From the NCBI GenBank assembly GCA_938008015.1, contig CALLMA010000106.1:1-35743 (forward strand): a stretch of DNA of 35,743 bases, in the 5' to 3' direction. Shown here piece after piece: positions 1 through 8,297 of this stretch. The translations under genes were made by a program, and so were the position numbers. This DNA is from an uncultured Celeribacter sp. (GTDB lineage Bacteria; Pseudomonadota; Alphaproteobacteria; Rhodobacterales; Rhodobacteraceae). Within the stretch, counting starts at the first letter, position 1; the number at the start of each line of letters is the position of its first letter. Under the pieces are notes generated by a model, which had not been told where the DNA came from, did not search any database, and saw nothing but the letters and a program-made list of their open reading frames with translations.

Positions 1-419
1 ACTTGCTTAAAGAAATCGATATCAACATCCCTGAAGGCTATCATGCCTATAAAATCGATATCAATCATTCTCATGATGATGGGGGATATGGTGAGACTTC
101 GCAAATCAACTCATATATCGTCGTTGTGGAGGAAGGCACAAATATCAGTGCAAAAGATATCGATGTTGTAAATAAGTTTATTATGGATACGCCGTCTCAC
201 CCAAGTGGCTTTTCTTTCGGGGCCGATGCGATCCAAGTAGACGCTGATTACGCGCAGATTATCTCCATAAATCAATCGCAATCCTATCATGATTATCAAG
301 AAGATGAGCTGTTTACCAAACACAGAGATGTATCTGTGAATATTACGGGGGATGTCACGGAGCTTTCTATCCCTCAGGCCTCTACAACATCTGGTTGGGT
401 TATGGATATGTCAGCTTAA
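1..419 (+). CDS. Hypothetical protein, 5' end cut by the window edge
   Basis: An open frame enters from the left edge and ends with TAA at 417-419, giving at least 138 residues. A TTG at position 3 is in frame but has no visible ribosome binding site, so the gene probably begins outside the window. The protein is acidic and soluble-looking, without a membrane segment or cysteine. Its composition (many D, S, I and alternating hydrophobics) suggests beta-rich folding. I recognise no family. It lies 78 bases upstream of the lipoprotein/Slam pair on the same strand and may belong to the same transcription unit; that link is inference only. Confidence 0.55.
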   Translation, partial: LLKEIDINIPEGYHAYKIDINHSHDDGGYGETSQINSYIVVVEEGTNISAKDIDVVNKFIMDTPSHPSGFSFGADAIQVDADYAQIISINQSQSYHDYQEDELFTKHRDVSVNITGDVTELSIPQASTTSGWVMDMSA

Positions 420-497
420 GAGTATTTTATTGTTTTTGAAGTAAAAGGAGAGCCAATAACAGGTTGGATGAAAGAATATATAGAGAGGCTTTGGGAA

Positions 498-1388
498 ATG
501 GCTGAAACTTTTAGGTGCATAGGTTTAGTATTCGCTCTGATATTGCTTGCGGGTTGCAACTCCTCAACGCGCGGCACAGATGCTTCTGGAGAAGTTGTCA
601 CGACGCCGCCTCCACACGAGCCTTTGATTTATCAAACATTAGAAAGTACCGAGAATGTGGATAGTCAGCTTTCTGGGTCATCGGTGCTTTTAAGCAATAA
701 TAGAATTGAGCAAAATATACTAACAGGTTCTATCGATCACGGCAGTGCACGGCATGAAATTGATGATGGTAGTTTTACATTAGTTGATGCTGACGGGTTT
801 GATAGCAGTGATACGCTTCGAGCGGGTGCTGCGACGCTTCAACGCAGTTCTAGCTTTGAAAATGAAACGTTTGAATATGTATTGCCGTTTACGTTTGATT
901 ATGAATTGAACGCAGGCTCACTTAGTAGCACAGGTGTTGTCGGCATTGTAACGCAGGTTGTTGACGTGCCGATGCTTGGCCTTGCTGAATATAATGGTGG
1001 CGCGGAAGGTTTCTTTTCAAATAGCTCAGGCGCGTACCGCCTTGTTGACGGCACCTCGGAAGTGCTGGTTGATTTTGGCGCAAAAGAAGTCGATATCAAT
1101 TTAACAGGATTTTCAGCCGTTAACCTTGTGACGCAACAATCAACATCTTCTCCGGTCAGTGATATAACGGTTCGTGAGGCCTCAATTTCCGGAAATTCTT
1201 TCACAGGAGGAGATGTGGTGTTTTTTCAAGGTAGCCAAGAGATTAATCATGGTGTAATTCAATCCGAAGGTGCTCAAGGCCATTTTTATGGCTATGACGT
1301 AGACCAATTTGTTCCTGATGAAGTTGGGGGCGTTGTTGTGAAAGATGGCGCATTAGCAAATGGATACGGCATCTTTATTGCGGATTAA
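498..1388 (+). CDS. Surface lipoprotein with TbpB-like C-terminal barrel (putative Slam substrate)
   Basis: I chose ATG 498, preceded by GAGAGG at 483-488, over the in-frame ATG 468. It gives a compact lipoprotein signal peptide ending in the lipobox LAGC with the acylated Cys at residue 20, followed by a Ser/Thr/Pro-rich linker. The last ~120 residues carry features of the transferrin-binding-protein-B beta-barrel domain: a region like 'VLVDFGAKEVDINLTGF', a 'SISGNSFTGG' strand, and a closing 'GHFYGYD...EVGGVV' segment like the GxFYGPxAxEVGG motif of that family. Such proteins are typically solute-binding lipoproteins displayed on the outer membrane. The next gene, 15 bases downstream, encodes a Slam-like translocon, which supports surface export. 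The ligand is unknown. Predicted length is 296 residues. Confidence 0.8.
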   Translation: MAETFRCIGLVFALILLAGCNSSTRGTDASGEVVTTPPPHEPLIYQTLESTENVDSQLSGSSVLLSNNRIEQNILTGSIDHGSARHEIDDGSFTLVDADGFDSSDTLRAGAATLQRSSSFENETFEYVLPFTFDYELNAGSLSSTGVVGIVTQVVDVPMLGLAEYNGGAEGFFSNSSGAYRLVDGTSEVLVDFGAKEVDINLTGFSAVNLVTQQSTSSPVSDITVREASISGNSFTGGDVVFFQGSQEINHGVIQSEGAQGHFYGYDVDQFVPDEVGGVVVKDGALANGYGIFIAD

Positions 1389-1403
1389 AAACATAGAGAT
1401 ATC

Positions 1404-2711
1404 ATGCTCAGGCTTATTGCGATTATTTTTACTTGTTCTGTATTGCCACTTGTGCAGGCAGCTTATGCTCAATCAAACAATGGCGCTCAGATCACCGATT
1501 TACTGAACCGTGGTCAACTTAAATCAGCTGCGGAGCTCTTAGAAAAAAGCAATCCAACGCAATCGGACATTATGTTTTTTAATGCGCGTGTGTTGAAAAT
1601 TCGCGGTCAGCACAGTGAAGCCATTGCTCTGTTTCGGCGTATTCTTCAAGAAAACCCGAATTACATAAACGCACGTCGTGAGTTGGCGCATACTTTGCTG
1701 TTAGATAAGCAATACGGGCCGTCAGAATTTCACTTCAAGGCGCTGCTGAAGGTTGATTCAAATTCTCAAATGAGAATGGGGTATCAAAACTTCTTGAATA
1801 CCATTCATCGAAGTCAACCAATTGGATTTAGTGGAAACTTTTCCTTGTTGCCTTCCACAAATATCAATCGTGGATCATCACACAAAAAAACAAATAGTGA
1901 ATTTTTGGGTAATGAAGACGGCGATATCGACGATGTCTCTCGTGCTAACTCAGGGATTGGGGCTCGGATTGGAGTTTCGGGATTCGCGCGCTATTTGACT
2001 GGGACAAGAAGTAGGGTGTCATTGGATTTTGGTGTTTCTGAGACGATCTATACAAATTCTCTGTATAATAGCACTTTTGGTTTTGCTGCAGTAGGATTTG
2101 ACCAAGTTACTTCATCTGGCAGGTGGGGCATCACTCCATATTTGAGATATACCCAGCGGAATGATCATCCTATTACAACTGAGATTGAAGGTGATAATCG
2201 CGCACTTGGTGCAAGTTTTTATCACACGAGCAGACTTGGCAATCGAAGCGATCTCACATTTCGAATGACACGCGAGCGACGCCACCATTTTACAAAAGAT
2301 TATTTAAATGGAGGTTACAGTTCGGCAGCGCTTAGTTTTGGGCGCAAAATATCGCCAAGCTTGCGGGTCGATAGCACATTGAAATTGGAATCTAGCACAC
2401 CTCAATCAGAACAATCCCAATATCAAGGGCAATCGTTGAAGTTTGCGCTCACGAAATCGTGGAAAGGTGGCCTAAGCACCAACGGTAGTTTAGAGGTCGG
2501 TCAGCGTGACTTCATTGGAGTTTTCTTAGGACGTCCTGAGCCGCGCGATGATAAGTATTTCACACTGGGGATTGGGGTTCAAAACTCCAGTATTTCCGTT
2601 CTGGGATTTGCCCCCAGGTTGCAATGTTCTCACACGCAAAATTATTCGAATGTTAATTTCTTTGATTATGAAGTTTCGGAATGTAATTTCTCAATAACGC
2701 GCAATTTTTAG
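1404..2711 (+). CDS. Slam-like outer-membrane protein (TPR + DUF560 beta barrel), type XI secretion
   Basis: The 435-residue protein begins with a Sec signal peptide (hydrophobic MLRLIAIIFTCSVLPLVQAAYAQ, cleavage after about residue 23). Residues ~30-130 form TPR-type helical repeats ('ARVLKIRGQHSEAIALFRRI', 'NPNYINARRELAHTLL'). Residues ~145-435 alternate polar and hydrophobic residues as in a beta barrel, starting with a 'LLPSTNINRGS' segment and ending 'FFDYEVSECNFSITRNF'. That ending matches the conserved DUF560/Slam C-terminus with a terminal aromatic. Slam proteins move lipoproteins across the outer membrane to the cell surface; the probable client is the lipoprotein just upstream. Two cysteines in the last strands could form a disulfide, which is odd for a barrel. 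Convergent with the LysR gene, 7 bases apart. Confidence 0.82.
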   Translation: MLRLIAIIFTCSVLPLVQAAYAQSNNGAQITDLLNRGQLKSAAELLEKSNPTQSDIMFFNARVLKIRGQHSEAIALFRRILQENPNYINARRELAHTLLLDKQYGPSEFHFKALLKVDSNSQMRMGYQNFLNTIHRSQPIGFSGNFSLLPSTNINRGSSHKKTNSEFLGNEDGDIDDVSRANSGIGARIGVSGFARYLTGTRSRVSLDFGVSETIYTNSLYNSTFGFAAVGFDQVTSSGRWGITPYLRYTQRNDHPITTEIEGDNRALGASFYHTSRLGNRSDLTFRMTRERRHHFTKDYLNGGYSSAALSFGRKISPSLRVDSTLKLESSTPQSEQSQYQGQSLKFALTKSWKGGLSTNGSLEVGQRDFIGVFLGRPEPRDDKYFTLGIGVQNSSISVLGFAPRLQCSHTQNYSNVNFFDYEVSECNFSITRNF

Positions 2712-2718
2712 CGCCGCC

Positions 2719-3957
2719 TCATGTGGCTTGGGTAAGTGCTTGAATAATGCGCTTAACATGTCGGTTTTCCGACATTTCCGATTTCCATATCAGATTGCTG
2801 GCTAAATGCGGGGCATTGGGGATCTCTATAAATGTGAATTCTTCGTGAGGCGAAGCCGATTCTTGAGGTAATATAGAGCAATATCCGCATCTGCTGACAA
2901 GATCTGCAAGCACGGTCATGGATTCCACCTCAATGGCTTTTTTTAAAGATACGGAATGCTTATGGAGCCATTCATCAATGATATTGCGTAGGCTGGATCG
3001 CATGCTCGGCAGCACGATCGGCATCTTTGATATTGTTTCTTGAAAGCTTAACGCGGGACTGGGGGCGCCGCCCGTGGCGAGCATTAAGGGGACGCTGGAT
3101 ATTTGCAAGCTATCAAAGCCGGTGGGAATGGTTGTGCTGTCGACGATTGCGCAATGCAATTCGTTGCGCTTGATGCTCGATAGTAGCCGATCGGTGAGAT
3201 CAGCCGAAATTTTAATGTTTTCATTAGGATAGTGTTCGCTCCAGTGTACACAGATATTCGCAACTCTTTTGCAAAGGGAGCTTCTTCTAGTAAAAGGAGC
3301 GACTGTGCCAAGGTGAGAGGTTGTGACATTTCTTCGAAATAAAAGATCGCCACGTTTGATCAGGCGTTCGCAGATGTCATTTAATTCAAGAGCGCTTTGA
3401 TACAGGATTTTGGCGGATGGTAAGGGTTTGAGGCCTTCGGAGGTGCGCTCGAAAAGCTGAGTGTCTAACAGTGTTTCGAGTTCATGCATCTGCCGTGATA
3501 ATTGCGGTTGTGAGATGCTGAGCGCTTGCGATGCGGCTCGAATGCTGTGAAATTCATAAACCACAATCGCACGCCTAATGAGTTGCGGTGATATTTTTAA
3601 GTCCCTGCAGTTCAATAAAAACTGTTCGAGGAGGGCGGGGTTTTCGAGGTAGTCGGCTGTTTCTTTATGCAAGAAATCCATATCAATCGGGGCGCCTTCG
3701 CTGGCAAAGGAACGTTCGATTTTATGTAAGCCAGCTAATAGATTTAAGGTGAACCTTGTAATGGATTGTGCGTTTTGATTGACGATGATGCCACGTCGAG
3801 AGCGAATGAAAAGCGAGGTGTTCAGCTGATTTTCCAAGCGTTTGATCGCATTGCTTACAGTCGCGACTGAGACGTTGTTTTGCGCCGCCGCCAAGGACAT
3901 GTTTTGGCTTTGCCAAGCACAGAGATAATAGATGAGAGATTTCGTATCTAACGACAT
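2719..3957 (-). CDS. LysR-type regulator with two tandem winged-helix domains
   Basis: At 412 residues this is about 100 longer than a usual LysR protein. Residues ~6-63 form a LysR-type helix-turn-helix ('SLAAAQNNVSVATVSNAIKR', then 'LFIRSRRGI'). Residues ~126-184 form a second one ('SIRAASQALSISQPQLSRQM', then 'LFERTSEGLKPL'). An effector-binding domain follows (~213-408). The gene is divergent from the ergothionase-like operon with a 100-base shared intergenic region, the classic arrangement for a LysR activator of the adjacent catabolic genes. The inducer is probably an intermediate such as thiourocanate or ergothioneine (inference). No clear Shine-Dalgarno precedes ATG 3957. Confidence 0.85.
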   Translation of the reverse strand: MSLDTKSLIYYLCAWQSQNMSLAAAQNNVSVATVSNAIKRLENQLNTSLFIRSRRGIIVNQNAQSITRFTLNLLAGLHKIERSFASEGAPIDMDFLHKETADYLENPALLEQFLLNCRDLKISPQLIRRAIVVYEFHSIRAASQALSISQPQLSRQMHELETLLDTQLFERTSEGLKPLPSAKILYQSALELNDICERLIKRGDLLFRRNVTTSHLGTVAPFTRRSSLCKRVANICVHWSEHYPNENIKISADLTDRLLSSIKRNELHCAIVDSTTIPTGFDSLQISSVPLMLATGGAPSPALSFQETISKMPIVLPSMRSSLRNIIDEWLHKHSVSLKKAIEVESMTVLADLVSRCGYCSILPQESASPHEEFTFIEIPNAPHLASNLIWKSEMSENRHVKRIIQALTQAT

Positions 3958-3980
3958 TATGTGTTCTAACGTATATATCT

Positions 3981-3994
3981 TTTAGTATTTAGTA
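3981..3994. promoter_or_regulatory. Tandem TTTAGTA repeat in the LysR / ergothionase-like intergenic region
   Basis: Within the 100-base divergent spacer (3958-4057) the heptamer TTTAGTA occurs twice head to tail, inside an AT-rich stretch rich in TATAT steps. LysR proteins bind T-N11-A type sites near divergent promoters, and a regulator with two DNA-binding domains could use repeated half sites. Whether this is the operator is inference. No convincing -35/-10 pair was resolved. Confidence 0.3.
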
Positions 3995-4057
3995 TATCGC
4001 TATTGTCAAATCCTTAAAGTAGCAAGAGAAATAAATATTAAGGGTGGTGAGAAAGCA

Positions 4058-5593
4058 TTGAGTAACCTGCATCGTGAAGTAACTTTGGATGGTCGTTCGC
4101 TTACATTAAGTGAATTAGAGATGTTATCATTTTCGGGTCGTAAGATCCGAAGAGCGCCTGAAACCTATAATATCGTAAAATCTGCGCGTCGTACGGTTGA
4201 GCAAACATTGCTTTCTGGGTCTCCTGCATATGGTGTGACGACAAGCGTTGGGGCGTATAAAGATTGCGTTATTTCTGAAGAATCTGAGCTGGAATTTAAT
4301 AAAAGCCTTTTGCGGGCGCATAGTTTTGCGATTGGGGAACCGATTTCAGAAAATGTTGTAAGAGCTGCACTTGCGGTTCGTATCAACTCTGCCTTAACGG
4401 GGCATGCTGGCGTTCAACCAGAGTTGCTGGATGCAATTTTAGATATGTATCATGCTGGCATTGTCCCTGAGGTGCGCCCTATCGGTTCTTTGGGATGTGC
4501 AGATCTTGGCTTGATGGGGCAAATTGGCGCAACGTTGATCGGAGAAGGTTATTGCTTTTTTAATGGGCAACGCCGGACTGCGCAAAATGCCTTATCTGAA
4601 GCAGGGTTGCTGCCTTATATTCCAAAGTCAAAAGAAGGTCTCTCGCTTGTTAGCTCCAATGCGACATCGGTTGCGGCGGCTGTTGTCTTGCTGCGCAAGG
4701 CCTTCCGATTGTTTTATTTGTCGAATGCGGTTTTAGGCGTGAGTTTTGCCGGATTTACGGCCTCGAGAGATCCATGGCAAGCGGCTGCTCGTTTTAAAAA
4801 TGGCCTGACGCCCGATTTGGCGACATTTTGTTTGAACGCTTTCGAGGATGATCGTTGGGCGGCGCCGAAAGCTGTGCATGACCCATTGTCTTTTCGCTGT
4901 GCTATGCAGGTGCATGGAACAATGCTCGAAGCGCTGTGTGCTGCAGGGCAAATAGCAAGAGATACAATCAATTGCAGTGATGATAATCCGATTGTTCTGG
5001 ACGAGAAATTGATGACATCTGGATATTCTCTGCCACAAAGGCTGACGCTTGCCTTGGAGAGTTTGCAGCTCAATATTGCGCATTTGGCTAGAAGTTCGTT
5101 GAACCGTATTTTGGCTTTAGGCAAAAGAGAATTGACGGGTTTGTCTCGTAACTTAACGCCAAGTGATGGTGTGGTTTTAGCATTTGGGCCGCCAGTTAAA
5201 CAGGCTGTGGATTTATTTGCCTCAATTGCTGATCAAAGTTCGGCGGCCTCCATTATCAATGTGACCGTCGCCGATGGTATGGAAGATGAAGAAACATTTC
5301 TTCCGCTTGTGACGAGAAAACTTTCGATGCAATTAGATTATTGGGGCAAATTATTGGCGCATGAAGGGTTTGTGGCAAAGCAAGCTGTCTATTTGCGCGG
5401 TGAGGAGCAGTGCTTAAATGGCTTGGCGGGCGATGTCATTTCCAAGTTAAGTGAAGAACTTTCTCCGATTGATCGCGATCGCATATATTCATACGATTTC
5501 ATGGCTGCAGAAAGGCTGCTTGTTGATGATCAATGGATCGATCAATTAGCACAGAAATATCATTTTCCGGCTTGGGAAGAGGGGCGTAAATAA
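4058..5593 (+). CDS. MIO-less histidine ammonia-lyase homologue, probable ergothionase (ergothioneine trimethylamine-lyase)
   Basis: This 511-residue protein belongs to the aromatic amino acid lyase (HAL/PAL) family: 'YGVTTSVGAY' near residue 58, the segment around 'RCAMQVHG', and 'NCSDDNPIV' match family landmarks. In HAL the tripeptide Ala-Ser-Gly in 'GSVGASGDL' cyclises to the MIO cofactor. Here residues 143-150 read GSLGCADL: one residue is missing and no ASG is present, so MIO cannot form in the usual way. Ergothionase, which eliminates trimethylamine from ergothioneine to give thiourocanate, is a HAL relative that, as I recall, works without MIO. Four downstream genes supply the rest of that pathway. 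The start is TTG 4058 with GGTGAG at 4046-4051. Another betaine or histidine derivative as substrate is possible. Confidence 0.78.
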   Translation: MSNLHREVTLDGRSLTLSELEMLSFSGRKIRRAPETYNIVKSARRTVEQTLLSGSPAYGVTTSVGAYKDCVISEESELEFNKSLLRAHSFAIGEPISENVVRAALAVRINSALTGHAGVQPELLDAILDMYHAGIVPEVRPIGSLGCADLGLMGQIGATLIGEGYCFFNGQRRTAQNALSEAGLLPYIPKSKEGLSLVSSNATSVAAAVVLLRKAFRLFYLSNAVLGVSFAGFTASRDPWQAAARFKNGLTPDLATFCLNAFEDDRWAAPKAVHDPLSFRCAMQVHGTMLEALCAAGQIARDTINCSDDNPIVLDEKLMTSGYSLPQRLTLALESLQLNIAHLARSSLNRILALGKRELTGLSRNLTPSDGVVLAFGPPVKQAVDLFASIADQSSAASIINVTVADGMEDEETFLPLVTRKLSMQLDYWGKLLAHEGFVAKQAVYLRGEEQCLNGLAGDVISKLSEELSPIDRDRIYSYDFMAAERLLVDDQWIDQLAQKYHFPAWEEGRK

Positions 5594-6976
5594 ATGGAGA
5601 TGTCGATGACTAAAATATGCGACCTTGTTGTAAAAGGGACTGTCGTTCTTACAGATCAAATTATTGAAGATGGTTATGTTGCTATTGCAGATGGTGTTGT
5701 CATTGCCATTGGTTCGGGGGATGGGCCGGAAGCGCAAGTGGTTGAGGATTTTTCGCAAGATTACATCTTCCCTGGCGCTATTGATCCACAAGTTCACAGC
5801 CGTTCCCAAAAGGGACAAGAAGGTTTTATTTGGTCAACACGCTCAGCCGCAGCCGGCGGTGTGACGACGATTGTTGATATGCCTTATGATGACGGGCAAT
5901 TGATTTGCGATGCAGCTTCTGTCTTGTCGAAGGTTGATGAAGCTCACCGAGATGCGCGCGTTGATTTTGCTTTATATGGCACATGCCATCCCGAAGTTGG
6001 GCCGGTGAAGGTGGCTGAAATGGTGGCGGCGGGCGTTTGTTCGTTTAAATTTTCAACTTTTGGCACGCATCCCGAGCGTTTTCCACGTGTGCCTCCTCAA
6101 ACGCTTTATGCTTGTTTTAGTGAGGTCGCAAAGCATGGTTTGGCCGCAGGTGTTCATAATGAGAACCATGAAATGGTCATGGCGGAAATAGAGAAAACGG
6201 TTGCAAGCGGGATTACAGGTTACCGCGCGCATGGATTAAGTCGTCCTGAGATTACAGAAACACTGGCTATGGCTGAGATTTACGAGATTGGCGCTGCAAC
6301 AGGCTGCCCCGCGCATGTTGTGCATTGCTCAGTTGGGCGGGGGTATGAAATGTGTGCCGCTTATCAAAAACAAGGTTATAACAGCACAATTGAATGCTGT
6401 ATTCACTACCTAACTTTGAACGAAGAAGAGCATGTTTCAAAACTGGGCGGTAAGGCAAAAATCAATCCGCCTGTGCGCCCCAAAGCTGAAGTTGAAAAAC
6501 TATGGGCGCATTTGCAAGCTGGCAATATCACGATGGTTTCGACGGATCATGTCAGTTGGTCTGAAGATCGGAAAACTGATCCTGATATGTTTAAAAACGC
6601 GTCTGGTGTGCCGGGGTTGGAGGTTATGTATTCGCTGCTGCTCAATGGTTTGGCCGAACGAAATATTTCGTTTACTTGGGCAGCTCGTTTGCTGGCTGAA
6701 AATCCTGCGCAGCATTTCAGGCTGTCTCATCAAAAAGGAGGCCTCAAGATTGGCCGCGATGCTGATATTGTTGTCATGTCAAAAAGCGAAGAGAGCTATG
6801 ATGCGGGTAAGAGCGGGCATAATGTCGTGAGCTGGAGCCCTTATACAGGTATGACATTATCGTATCGTCCATGCGCAACATATTTGCGGGGGCAAAAAAT
6901 ATTTGATGGTCAGGACGTTTTAGCACAACCGGGCAATGGCACGTATGTCACACCGTTGCGGGAGGCACAGGTATGA
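5594..6976 (+). CDS. Hydantoinase / dihydropyrimidinase-like amidohydrolase
   Basis: A 460-residue cyclic amidohydrolase of the hydantoinase, dihydropyrimidinase and allantoinase group. The N-terminal metal motif, normally D-x-H-x-H, reads D-P-Q-V-H, with Gln66 in place of the first His and His68 kept. Other ligands look intact: Lys152 ('SFKFS', the carboxylated Lys), His188 ('GVHNEN'), His244 ('HVVHCS') and Asp318 ('STDHVSW'). The expected role is ring opening of hydantoin-5-propionate to N-carbamoyl-glutamate, the fourth step of ergothioneine breakdown. It starts immediately after the previous stop codon (GAAGAGGGG upstream; ATG 5594, 5600 and 5606 are all possible) and overlaps the next gene by ATGA, so translation is probably coupled. 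Confidence 0.82.
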   Translation: MEMSMTKICDLVVKGTVVLTDQIIEDGYVAIADGVVIAIGSGDGPEAQVVEDFSQDYIFPGAIDPQVHSRSQKGQEGFIWSTRSAAAGGVTTIVDMPYDDGQLICDAASVLSKVDEAHRDARVDFALYGTCHPEVGPVKVAEMVAAGVCSFKFSTFGTHPERFPRVPPQTLYACFSEVAKHGLAAGVHNENHEMVMAEIEKTVASGITGYRAHGLSRPEITETLAMAEIYEIGAATGCPAHVVHCSVGRGYEMCAAYQKQGYNSTIECCIHYLTLNEEEHVSKLGGKAKINPPVRPKAEVEKLWAHLQAGNITMVSTDHVSWSEDRKTDPDMFKNASGVPGLEVMYSLLLNGLAERNISFTWAARLLAENPAQHFRLSHQKGGLKIGRDADIVVMSKSEESYDAGKSGHNVVSWSPYTGMTLSYRPCATYLRGQKIFDGQDVLAQPGNGTYVTPLREAQV

Positions 6977-8250
6977 ATAATCCAGCCTCGAATATGGTCA
7001 TCAATCGTGATCGCCTCTGGAACGATCTTATGGATATGGCTGATATCACGGAAGAAGGGCGCCCTTATACGCGCCGGTCTTTTTCAGAAAAATTCATCGA
7101 AGGGCGGGCTCATCTCGATAAGATTTTTAAAGCAGCTGGATTGAAGACGCGCATTGATGAGAATGGCAATCTGATTGGACGTTTGGAAGGCCGTAGGCCT
7201 GAGTTGGGTGCTATCGCAATAGGGTCTCATTCAGATACTGTTCCTGATGGTGGGCGTTTTGATGGGGTCGCGGGTGTGATTTCCGGCCTTGAGGTGGCGC
7301 GCGCGCTGCAAAATTCGGGCATTGAATTGGCGCATTCGATTGAAATCATTGATTGTCTAGCTGAAGAAATGAGCGAATATGGTATTTCATGTGTTGGTTC
7401 GAGAGGCTTAGTCGGAGAATTAGAGCCTTCGATGCTGGAATATCGTGGTCCAAATGATGAGTTGTTAAGGAACGCAATTGATCGTGTGGGAGGGGCGTTT
7501 TGTGATATCACGCAACACCCTCGAACCGATATCGCAGCGTTTTTAGAAATGCATATTGAACAAGGCCGTGTGCTTGAAGATCAGGGCTTGGATATCGGGG
7601 TCGTGACAGATGTTGTCGGTATCACGCGTATTGAGATCGATGTCGTCGGGCAGCCTGATCATGCGGGGACGACCCCGATGCATATGCGCAGCGATGCGTT
7701 AAGTTTGGCGGCGATGTTATGCTTAGAGATTGAAGCACAAGCGCAGCGCCTCGCGGAGGCAGAGGGTGGATATTTTGTCGCAACAACAGGTGAGTTTAAT
7801 ATCGAGCCTAATGCCGCGAATGTTGTGCCTGGGCGCGTTCGAATGGTCATTGATGCGCGCACGGATAACGCCGACAAACGCGCCGTATTTATTGAAGCGA
7901 TAAAAGGCGCCTCCAAAGAATTTGCGACAATGTCGAAAGCGCATGTAGCAGAGATTAGGGTTCTCTCAGATGCCGCATCAACGAAGTTTGACAATCAGAT
8001 GATTGCGCATTTGCAGGCGGCCTCTGATGATCTTGGGTTGAAGTCGATTAAAATGCCAAGCGGCGCTGGGCATGATGCGGCCTTTTTCTCATATATTGCA
8101 CCAAGCGCAATGATCTTTGTGCCGTGCCGAGAAGGGCGAAGCCATTGCCCAGAAGAATATTCAACCTCCGATCAAATCGGAGCGGGCGCTGATGTTTTGT
8201 TGAATGCGGTTTGCGCAATAGATCAAGAATTAAGCTCAAAGAAAAATTAA
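6973..8250 (+). CDS. M20-family N-carbamoyl-L-amino acid hydrolase (probable N-carbamoyl-glutamate hydrolase)
   Basis: A 425-residue zinc-dependent hydrolase of the hydantoinase/carbamoylase branch of peptidase family M20 (the group that includes allantoate amidohydrolase and beta-ureidopropionase-type enzymes). The dinuclear metal site is visible as 'GSHSDTV', 'GGRFDGVAGV', the pair 'EE' in 'CLAEEMSEYG', 'EMHIEQG' and the C-terminal 'SHCPEEYS'. The dimerisation-domain motif 'GQPDHAGTTPM' is also present. It should remove the carbamoyl group as CO2 and ammonia, giving L-glutamate. ATG 6973 overlaps the upstream stop (ATGA). The substrate assignment rests on operon context. Confidence 0.87.
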   Translation: MNNPASNMVINRDRLWNDLMDMADITEEGRPYTRRSFSEKFIEGRAHLDKIFKAAGLKTRIDENGNLIGRLEGRRPELGAIAIGSHSDTVPDGGRFDGVAGVISGLEVARALQNSGIELAHSIEIIDCLAEEMSEYGISCVGSRGLVGELEPSMLEYRGPNDELLRNAIDRVGGAFCDITQHPRTDIAAFLEMHIEQGRVLEDQGLDIGVVTDVVGITRIEIDVVGQPDHAGTTPMHMRSDALSLAAMLCLEIEAQAQRLAEAEGGYFVATTGEFNIEPNAANVVPGRVRMVIDARTDNADKRAVFIEAIKGASKEFATMSKAHVAEIRVLSDAASTKFDNQMIAHLQAASDDLGLKSIKMPSGAGHDAAFFSYIAPSAMIFVPCREGRSHCPEEYSTSDQIGAGADVLLNAVCAIDQELSSKKN

Positions 8251-8297
8251 ACACCACATTCATATTTAAAGATGTTCACTAGAGAGGAATAGATGTC

